From Anaerolineales bacterium UBA2029 (GTDB lineage Bacteria > Chloroflexota > Anaerolineae > Aggregatilineales > Aggregatilineaceae), in contig DDBP01000185.1 in assembly GCA_002332795.1 (NCBI GenBank), positions 1 through 16,921 on the forward strand: a stretch of DNA of 16,921 nt, written 5' to 3'. This document shows positions 6,770-11,926 of the stretch, piece after piece. Position 1 is the first letter of the stretch, and every line of letters starts with the position of its first letter. The notes under the pieces are model-generated. The model made no database searches and was not told the DNA's origin. It saw only the letters and a program-made list of their open reading frames with translations. The position numbers and the translations under genes are program-made.

Positions 6770-7520
6770 GCATGACCTCCTGTGCCAGCGCCCGATAGCC
6801 CTCGGCAATCGGATGACGCGGCATGTACTCCAGCACCGAGAGTCCCACGATCGGCGCTTCGGCCACTGCGTCGTCATACTGAATCAACGTCTGGAACATG
6901 CGCTTGCCGAACACGGCGCGCAGTTCGTCCACTACTTCCTGCGCGTGTACCGAGTCAGCGCGATACATCGTGCCGAACAGGCCGGTCAGCCGCAGAGTCG
7001 GGTTGAGGTTCTTCTTGACGCGCACGATGGTATCCATCAGCGCGCGCACACCGCGCATGGCCAGGTACTGGCATTGCACGGGAATGAGCACTTCGTCCGC
7101 CGCTACCAGGCCGTTGGCCGCCAGAATGCCCAGGCCGGGCGGGGTATCAATCAGCACAAAGTCGAAGGGGAGCTGTCCCCGGCGCAACGAGGCGCGCAGC
7201 CGCTGTGCCCGGTCTGGCGCACCCGCCAACTGCACTTCCGAGGCCGCCAGGTCAATGCTGGCTGGCACCAGCGCCAGCCGCTCGCGTACGGGACGCATCA
7301 CCCGCGCCAGCGACACATGGCTGTACATGATCAGCGAAAACGCGCTGCGCCGGATGTCGTAGGAGTCAATGCCGAAGGCAGCCGTCAGGCCGCCCTGCGG
7401 ATCAAGGTCAATGAGCAACACCCGCTGGCCGGATTCGGTGAATGCCAACCCCAGATTCATCGCCGACGTGGTCTTGCCGACGCCCCCCTTCTGGTTGGCA
7501 ATGACAATGATCCGAGTCAT
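6750..7520 (-). CDS. parA: ParA/Soj-family partition ATPase
   Basis: The 256-residue protein starts with ANQKGGVGKTTSAMNL, a deviant Walker A motif with signature Lys11 and Lys16. It continues with LLIDLDPQGG (Asp40) and the Walker B run FVLIDTPPGLG (Asp125). This is the ParA/MinD ATPase layout with normal length. ParA proteins dimerise on ATP, usually bind DNA non-specifically and drive positioning of chromosomes, plasmids or protein complexes. No amphipathic membrane-targeting helix typical of MinD is seen at the C terminus (EVMRGSVES). No ParB gene is in the window; the overlapping downstream gene encodes a membrane protein instead. The ribosome site is weak, but an extended -10 promoter lies about 37 bases upstream. 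It is either chromosomal Soj with ParB elsewhere, or an orphan ParA positioning a membrane complex. Confidence 0.95.
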   Translation of the reverse strand: MTRIIVIANQKGGVGKTTSAMNLGLAFTESGQRVLLIDLDPQGGLTAAFGIDSYDIRRSAFSLIMYSHVSLARVMRPVRERLALVPASIDLAASEVQLAGAPDRAQRLRASLRRGQLPFDFVLIDTPPGLGILAANGLVAADEVLIPVQCQYLAMRGVRALMDTIVRVKKNLNPTLRLTGLFGTMYRADSVHAQEVVDELRAVFGKRMFQTLIQYDDAVAEAPIVGLSVLEYMPRHPIAEGYRALAQEVMRGSVES

Positions 7521-7556
7521 GATCTACCGTGCCCTGCTGTGCCCCACGCTGGCTGC

Positions 7557-7565
7557 ATTATAGCA
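7557..7565 (-). promoter_or_regulatory. Extended -10 promoter for parA
   Basis: On the minus strand the sequence reads TGCTATAAT: a consensus TATAAT (7562-7557) preceded by TG and one base. No good -35 box is seen 17 bases further upstream, which is common for extended -10 promoters. The RNA would start near 7550 with a leader of about 30 bases before the parA ATG at 7520. Confidence 0.55.
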
Positions 7566-7621
7566 TAGGCCAGTGTGCAGAGATACTGATGCGAACAGCC
7601 CTGGCCCGTCCAGCCGACTTG

Positions 7622-7630
7622 TGATAGACT
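7622..7630 (+). promoter_or_regulatory. Possible extended -10 promoter for the DedA-family gene
   Basis: TGATAGACT (TG at 7622-7623, -10 TAGACT at 7625-7630) is nearly identical to the element before the 1898 gene (GTGATAGAAT there, GTGATAGACT here). No convincing -35 box is seen. It would give a leader of about 100 bases before 7741. A short frame of 25 codons, 7639-7716, starts almost exactly at the predicted RNA 5' end and could be an upstream leader ORF, but nothing else supports it. Confidence 0.35.
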
Positions 7631-7740
7631 AACGCGCCATGCGGGCGGAGACTCCCATGAGCCTGTCATCGTCGAGTAGGGAACAGAGCAGAAAGGAAAC
7701 TCGCCGGTCGCCATAGTCAGGCCACTGGCATACATAGTCC

Positions 7741-8400
7741 ATGGAAGAACTGATCGGCTTCGACCTCAAGCACTTCATCGCCACCATTGGTTACCTTGGC
7801 ATTTTCGCCATTGTCTTCGCCGAGTCTGGCCTGTTGGTGGGTTTCTTCCTGCCCGGCGACAGCCTGCTCTTCACAGCGGGCGTCATCGCCGGTAGCAAGA
7901 GCCTGCAGAATACCCTGGGCGTCGAGTTGAGCTATCCGATCCTGGCGATTGGCTGTTTCATCGCTGCGGTAGCGGGCGATAGCGTCGGCTACTGGTTCGG
8001 CAGCCGCGTGGGACGGCGACTCTTCCAGCGCGAGGACTCCCTCCTCTTCAAGAAGAAATACCTCTATCAGGCCGAAGCGCTCTACGAAAAGCACGGCGGC
8101 AAGATCATTGTGCTGGCCCGCTTCATGCCCATCGTGCGCACCTTCGCACCTATTGTGGCGGGTATCGGCACGATGCACTACGGGCGCTTCCTCAGCTTCA
8201 ACATCTTCGGTGGACTGTTCTGGGCAACGGGCGTGGTGAGCGCGGGCTACTTCCTGGGCGAGGCCGCCGACGGCTACCTGATGCCTATCGTCATCATCAT
8301 CATTCTGGTATCCGTAGCACCGCCCGCCCTGCACGTGTTGAAAGACTACCTGGCTCAGCGGCGCGCCCGGCAGGCACACGCCCCCAAGGCCGAGCTTTAG
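7741..8400 (+). CDS. DedA-family membrane protein (SNARE-associated/VTT domain)
   Basis: This integral membrane protein of 219 residues carries the DedA signatures: FAESGLLVGFFLPGDSLL, GDSVGYWFGSRVG, and ARFMPIVRTFAPIVAGIG. Glu28, Asp40, Arg127 and Arg133 have the same 12- and 6-residue spacings as the essential acidic and arginine pairs known in E. coli YqjA/YghB. DedA-family proteins are linked to phospholipid or undecaprenyl-phosphate flipping across the membrane and to proton-dependent envelope homeostasis; the substrate cannot be read here. Hydrophobic helices occupy about 12-36, 40-56, 64-85 and 150-195, ending in a basic tail. An in-frame TAG at 7735 forces a start at or after ATG 7741, yet no Shine-Dalgarno sequence precedes it, so initiation is unusual or weak. 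It is divergent from parA. Confidence 0.94.
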   Translation: MEELIGFDLKHFIATIGYLGIFAIVFAESGLLVGFFLPGDSLLFTAGVIAGSKSLQNTLGVELSYPILAIGCFIAAVAGDSVGYWFGSRVGRRLFQREDSLLFKKKYLYQAEALYEKHGGKIIVLARFMPIVRTFAPIVAGIGTMHYGRFLSFNIFGGLFWATGVVSAGYFLGEAADGYLMPIVIIIILVSVAPPALHVLKDYLAQRRARQAHAPKAEL

Positions 8401-8434
8401 CCCACCGACGGTAGTCTGGCAGTTACAGGCAGCA

Positions 8435-8456
8435 GCGCGCGGCACTCCCCGCGCGC
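8435..8456 (+). terminator. GC-rich hairpin after the DedA-family gene
   Basis: GCGCGCGG (8435-8442) and CCGCGCGC (8449-8456) form a perfect 8-bp stem with a 6-base loop, 35 bases after the DedA stop. There is no T-run, so termination would be inefficient or factor-assisted. The next promoter's -35 box begins only four bases further on. Confidence 0.4.
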
Positions 8457-8459
8457 GAA

Positions 8460-8489
8460 TTGACTCTGGGGACGGGTTCGCGCTATAGT
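8460..8489 (+). promoter_or_regulatory. Promoter for the bactofilin gene
   Basis: TTGACT (8460-8465) and TATAGT (8484-8489) match sigma-70 -35 and -10 boxes at five of six positions each, with an 18-base spacer. The RNA would start near 8496, giving a leader of about 36 bases before the ATG at 8532. Confidence 0.65.
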
Positions 8490-8531
8490 CCTGGATACTG
8501 CGCTCGCATCAACAGAAGGAAGCAGCACGCG

Positions 8532-9029
8532 ATGTCCCTGCTTTTCGGCGGACGCAAGCCACCTCAACCCGAAGAGACTGCCCATCCCACCACTCCAGCC
8601 CCCAAAGCGCCTGCCCGTCAGCCGGTCGGCTTCGAGACCATTCTGGGCGCAGGCTCTACCCTGAAAGGAGAACTGCGCTGCCAGGGCAACGTCCGGCTGG
8701 ACGGCACGTTCGAGGGCACGCTGGAGATTGACGGCAATGTGCTGGTCGGCGAGACGGGCAAGATCACGGCGGATATCAACGCCAAGAACGTCTCCATCGC
8801 CGGAGCCGTGCGCGGTGATGTGAGCGGCAAGAAGGTGCAGTTGTTGCGCACGGCCCGCGTCTGGGGCGACATTACCGCTTCGGCCATCACCACCGAGGAA
8901 GGCGCGTTCATCGAGGGCAAGATCACCATGGTCACGCACGATGCCGCGCAGGAGTTCGACGCAAGCAATATCCCGCTGCCGGACGGAAGTCCGCCGCCCC
9001 CCTCCGCCGAGCCTCCTCAGGCCGATTGA
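8532..9029 (+). CDS. Bactofilin
   Basis: The 165-residue protein has a short hydrophobic N terminus (MSLLFGG), a Pro-rich spacer to about residue 32, then a bactofilin (DUF583) core at about 36-135. The core has the expected regular beta-helix pattern of short strands and glycine turns: GELRCQGNVRLDGTFEG, then IDGNVLVGETGKITADI, then GAVRGDVSGKKVQL. The tail (about 147-165) is Pro-rich and probably disordered, which is usual for the family. Bactofilins polymerise without nucleotide into membrane-associated filaments that scaffold cell-wall enzymes or, in some bacteria, ParA-type systems. The ATG at 8532 has AAGGA (8516-8520) eleven bases upstream, and the conserved short N terminus fits. The gene has its own promoter and terminator, so it is a single-gene unit. 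Confidence 0.93.
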   Translation: MSLLFGGRKPPQPEETAHPTTPAPKAPARQPVGFETILGAGSTLKGELRCQGNVRLDGTFEGTLEIDGNVLVGETGKITADINAKNVSIAGAVRGDVSGKKVQLLRTARVWGDITASAITTEEGAFIEGKITMVTHDAAQEFDASNIPLPDGSPPPPSAEPPQAD

Positions 9030-9031
9030 GC

Positions 9032-9063
9032 AACGGACGGCGTAACGCCGTTCGTTCGCTTTT
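9032..9063 (+). terminator. Intrinsic terminator after the bactofilin gene
   Basis: AACGGACGGCG (9032-9042) pairs with CGCCGTTCGTT (9046-9056) over 11 bp with one G-U wobble and a TAA loop. The stem is followed by CGCTTTT. It begins two bases after the bactofilin stop. Its T-run overlaps the -35 box of the next promoter. Confidence 0.85.
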
Positions 9064-9090
9064 GCCGGGCCTTCAGGCTGATGTTATAAT
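9062..9090 (+). promoter_or_regulatory. Promoter for the bifunctional-nuclease gene
   Basis: The -10 box is a consensus TATAAT (9085-9090) with an upstream TG (extended -10, TGTTATAAT). A -35-like TTGCCG (9062-9067) sits 17 bases away. The RNA would start near 9097, giving a leader of about 50 bases before the ATG at 9149. Confidence 0.7.
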
Positions 9091-9148
9091 GAGCGTAGTA
9101 GATACAGGCAAGGTAGCGTCCGGTACTGAACGGCGAATCAGGGACACC

Positions 9149-9709
9149 ATGATCAAAGTCCAGATTGACAGCATCCGCGTCAGCCTCATGTCGCAACTGC
9201 GCGTCGTCGTGCTCAAGGACCCTGTGAGCGGTCGTTTCCTGCCCATCTTCATTGGCCCATGCGAAGCAGAGGCTATCGCGGTCAAGCTGCAGGGCATGCA
9301 CGTCGAACGTCCCCTGACGCACGACTTGCTCAAGTCGGTCATCGCCGAGCTGGGCGGAGAAGTGCAGTACATTGTGGTCAACGACCTGCGTCAGGACACT
9401 TTCTACGCTCAGATCATCGTCGAGCAGGCGGGCGAAACCCATGTGATTGACTCACGGCCCAGCGATGCCATCGCCCTGTCGGTGCGGCTGGACGTGCCCA
9501 TCTACGTCGAAGAATCGGTAATGGATCGGGCGGGCATCATGCCGGATGAGGAAATCGAAGAGAGCGGGGCCAAACCCGCCGAAACGCCCGCCGCCGAAAA
9601 AGCGGAAGACGAGGACGAAGACCGCCTGAGTATCTTCGAAGACTTCGTCGAGTCGCTCGACCTGGACGACCTGGATACGCCCGACGAAGACGACGAAGAG
9701 AAAAGCTGA
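9149..9709 (+). CDS. Bifunctional nuclease family protein (DUF151) with acidic tail
   Basis: The 186-residue protein matches the BFN/DUF151 family. Visible features are VVLKDPVSGRFLPIFIGPCEAEAI, then RPLTHDLLKSVI, then VIDSRPSDAIALSVRLDVPIYV, covering about residues 1-132. Members are reported to have DNase and RNase activity and are common in Chloroflexota, Actinobacteria and plants. The last 50 residues are highly acidic and low-complexity, ending in SIFEDFVESLDLDDLD and further Asp/Glu. This is an extended tail that could bind a basic partner or mimic nucleic acid. The ATG at 9149 is chosen because MIKVQIDSIRV is the usual family N terminus and AGGGA lies four bases upstream. An upstream in-frame TTG at 9026 would overlap the bactofilin gene and the terminator. 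The gene is monocistronic. Confidence 0.93.
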   Translation: MIKVQIDSIRVSLMSQLRVVVLKDPVSGRFLPIFIGPCEAEAIAVKLQGMHVERPLTHDLLKSVIAELGGEVQYIVVNDLRQDTFYAQIIVEQAGETHVIDSRPSDAIALSVRLDVPIYVEESVMDRAGIMPDEEIEESGAKPAETPAAEKAEDEDEDRLSIFEDFVESLDLDDLDTPDEDDEEKS

Positions 9710-9748
9710 ACAGAGCCGACCCGCGCAGCGGGTGACGTGAGTATCGCG

Positions 9749-9779
9749 CGGGGCAGTTCCGTTTGGGCTGCCCCGTTTT
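9749..9779 (+). terminator. Intrinsic terminator after the bifunctional-nuclease gene
   Basis: CGGGGCAG (9749-9756) and CTGCCCCG (9768-9775) form a perfect 8-bp stem with an 11-base loop, directly followed by TTTT (9776-9779). The T-run runs into the -35 box of the dnaB promoter. Confidence 0.85.
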
Positions 9780-9806
9780 GACACCTGCCCCGAATCCATC
9801 TATTTT
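9778..9806 (+). promoter_or_regulatory. Promoter of the dnaB-dnaD-like-loader operon
   Basis: A consensus -35 TTGACA (9778-9783) is followed 17 bases later by TATTTT (9801-9806), four of six matches to the -10 consensus. The RNA would start near 9813 with a leader of about 30 bases. The ribosome site AAAGG (9831-9835) lies eight bases before the ATG at 9844. Confidence 0.7.
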
Positions 9807-9843
9807 TGAGAGCCAGATTTGACGCTCACCAAAGGCCCGCGCG

Positions 9844-11208
9844 ATGAGTCAGGAAACAGCACCGCTTCGCCCAGAACAGATGGCTCCGCACAGTGTGGAT
9901 GCCGAAGAGGCTGTGCTCGGCTCAATCCTGATCAATCCCGACGCCTACTACGAAGTCGCGCCCTTCTTGCAGGCAGAAGATTTCTTCATCGTGCGCAACG
10001 CCTGGGTGTGGGAGGCAATCACGCGCCTGCACGAACGCGGCGAGCAGATTGACTACGTCACCGTCGTGGAAGAGCTACGCCAGCAGGGTCGTCTGGAGGA
10101 GATCGGCGGCGCAGCCTATATCACTCACCTGATCAATCACACGCCCTCGTCCATCTACGCCGAAACCTACGGGCGCATCGTCGAGCGCGCCGCTCTGCGC
10201 CGCCGGATGCTCACTGCCGCCAGCACCATTGCGCGCCTGGCTCAGCAGGAAGACAGCGACATCAACGACGTGATCGATCAGTCGGAGGCGGCGCTCTTCT
10301 CCGTCACCGAACGGCGTCTACACCAGGAACTGGTGCCCATCCGCACCGCGCTGATCGAATACTACGATCGGGTTGAAACGCTCTACCGGCAACAGGCGGA
10401 GTCACTCGGTGTGCCGATGGGCTTCACCGACCTGGATCGCTTGCTAGGCGGTCTGCAGAAATCCGACCTGATCATTGTCGCGGGGCGGCCTGGCATGGGC
10501 AAGACTTCCTGGCTGCTCACCGTAGCGCTGAACGCAGCCAAAGCGGGCGTGCGCGTCGCCATCTTCAGCATGGAGATGAGCAACGAGCAGATCGTACAGC
10601 GCCTGCTCGCCACCGAGACAGGCATCAGCATGCACAAGTTGCGCCTGGGTCAGTTCAAAGAGCAGGAATGGGAAACCTTCGTGCAGGCGGTGGATCGGCT
10701 GAGCAAGCTCAACATCTATCTGGACGACACGCCGGCTCTCACGCCCATTCAGATGCGCGCCAAGTGCCGCCGCCTCTATAGCGAACATGGCCTGGACCTG
10801 ATCATCCTGGACTACCTGCAACTGATGTCCGCCGGGTCGGGCTACTCGGACAATCGCGTCCAGGAGATCAGCTTCATCTCGCGCAGCCTGAAGCAACTGG
10901 CCCGCGAAATGAACGTGCCGGTGCTCGCGGCGGCCCAACTCTCCCGCGCCGTCGAGCAGCGACAGGACAAGCGCCCGCAACTCTCCGATTTGAGGGAGAG
11001 CGGTTCTATTGAGCAGGACGCCGACGTGGTCATGTTCATCTACCGCGACGAGGTATACAACGAGCACACCGAACATCCCAATCAGGCCGAGATCATCGTC
11101 GCCAAGCATCGCAATGGCCCAACCGGCATGGTGACGCTCTTCTTCCGTAAAGAACTGACGCAGTTCGCCAACCTGGTTAAGACCGACGTAGACCTGACCG
11201 GTTATTGA
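9844..11208 (+). CDS. dnaB: Replicative DNA helicase DnaB
   Basis: The 454-residue protein has the full DnaB layout and usual length. The helical N-terminal domain (about 12-115) starts with PHSVDAEEAVLGSILIN. A linker helix follows, and then the RecA-like motor (about 185-450). Walker A is GRPGMGKTS with Lys220; the Walker B region LIILDYLQLM has Asp323. LAAAQLSRAVE, then SDLRESGSIEQDADV, and AKHRNGPTG near the C terminus are typical DnaB motifs, the last contributing an arginine near the neighbouring subunit's ATP site. There is no intein. It unwinds DNA at the replication fork as a hexamer and must be loaded onto single strands. The two following genes encode a DnaD-like protein and an AAA+ loader, 13 bases and then overlapping, which fits a helicase-loading operon. 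Confidence 0.97.
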   Translation: MSQETAPLRPEQMAPHSVDAEEAVLGSILINPDAYYEVAPFLQAEDFFIVRNAWVWEAITRLHERGEQIDYVTVVEELRQQGRLEEIGGAAYITHLINHTPSSIYAETYGRIVERAALRRRMLTAASTIARLAQQEDSDINDVIDQSEAALFSVTERRLHQELVPIRTALIEYYDRVETLYRQQAESLGVPMGFTDLDRLLGGLQKSDLIIVAGRPGMGKTSWLLTVALNAAKAGVRVAIFSMEMSNEQIVQRLLATETGISMHKLRLGQFKEQEWETFVQAVDRLSKLNIYLDDTPALTPIQMRAKCRRLYSEHGLDLIILDYLQLMSAGSGYSDNRVQEISFISRSLKQLAREMNVPVLAAAQLSRAVEQRQDKRPQLSDLRESGSIEQDADVVMFIYRDEVYNEHTEHPNQAEIIVAKHRNGPTGMVTLFFRKELTQFANLVKTDVDLTGY

Positions 11209-11221
11209 TGAGCGCACATCC

Positions 11222-11926
11222 ATGAAACCATTCGCAGGCTTCCCGCCTGGCAAGATACCCATGATTCGCGTCCCCAGTCAGTTCTTCACCGATTTGCTGG
11301 GGGCCATTGACGATCTGGATGAACTCAAGCTCACGCTCTACGCCTTCTGGGCCTTGCAACAGCAGGAAGGCGAACTGCGTTACCTGCTCAAACGCGAGAT
11401 ATTGCAGGACACGCGCTTCCTGCAGAGTCTCGATTCCGATCCGCAGCGTGCAGCCGAACGGGCGCTGGCAGCGCTGGAGCGCGCCGTAGCACGCGGCACA
11501 CTGCTGCACGTCAGTGTGGAAGGAGTGCGCGGCTCAGAAGACCTGTATTTCATGAATACTGCGCACGGGCGAAACGCCGTCCAGGCCATCGCCGCCGGAC
11601 ACTACGAGCCGGGCGACCGCGATACGCCGGTGCTGTTGATCAGCGAACGCCCATCGGTCTACACGCTGTACGAGGAAAACATCGGGCCGCTCACTCCCCT
11701 GATCGCCGAGGAACTCCGCGCTGCAGAGCAGGAGTACCCGCCCGCCTGGATCGAAGAAGCCGTGCGCATCGCTGTCGAGCGCAATGCCCGCAACTGGCGC
11801 TTCATCCGTCGCGTCCTGGAACGTTGGCAAACCGAGGGTAAAGACCGTGGAATCGCTCAACGACCATCTAAAGCGGATCGGTATCGGTATATCCAGGGAC
11901 CCTACTCGGACATCGTCGACTACTGA
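11222..11926 (+). CDS. DnaD-like primosome protein
   Basis: The 234-residue protein has an N-terminal region (about 12-125) that looks like a winged-helix domain: IRVPSQFFTDLL, a run of helices, then LLHVSV and LYFMNT. A DnaD/DnaB_2 C-terminal domain follows at about 147-206, with YEENIGPLTPLIAEEL, then WIEEAVRIAVERNARNWRFI, then RWQTEG. In Firmicutes DnaD remodels DNA and bridges the initiator to helicase loading. Here the gene lies between dnaB and a loader gene, so a similar role is likely. The ATG at 11222 lacks an obvious ribosome site but lies only 13 bases after the dnaB stop, so coupling is probable. The last 80 bases overlap the start of the next gene. The basic C-terminal tail (209-234) lies in that overlap. 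Confidence 0.88.
   Translation: MKPFAGFPPGKIPMIRVPSQFFTDLLGAIDDLDELKLTLYAFWALQQQEGELRYLLKREILQDTRFLQSLDSDPQRAAERALAALERAVARGTLLHVSVEGVRGSEDLYFMNTAHGRNAVQAIAAGHYEPGDRDTPVLLISERPSVYTLYEENIGPLTPLIAEELRAAEQEYPPAWIEEAVRIAVERNARNWRFIRRVLERWQTEGKDRGIAQRPSKADRYRYIQGPYSDIVDY

Noticed and set aside
7517..7735. 72-codon minus-strand frame in the parA/DedA intergenic region
   Set aside because: It covers the parA promoter, has no ribosome site, and its product has no recognisable features.
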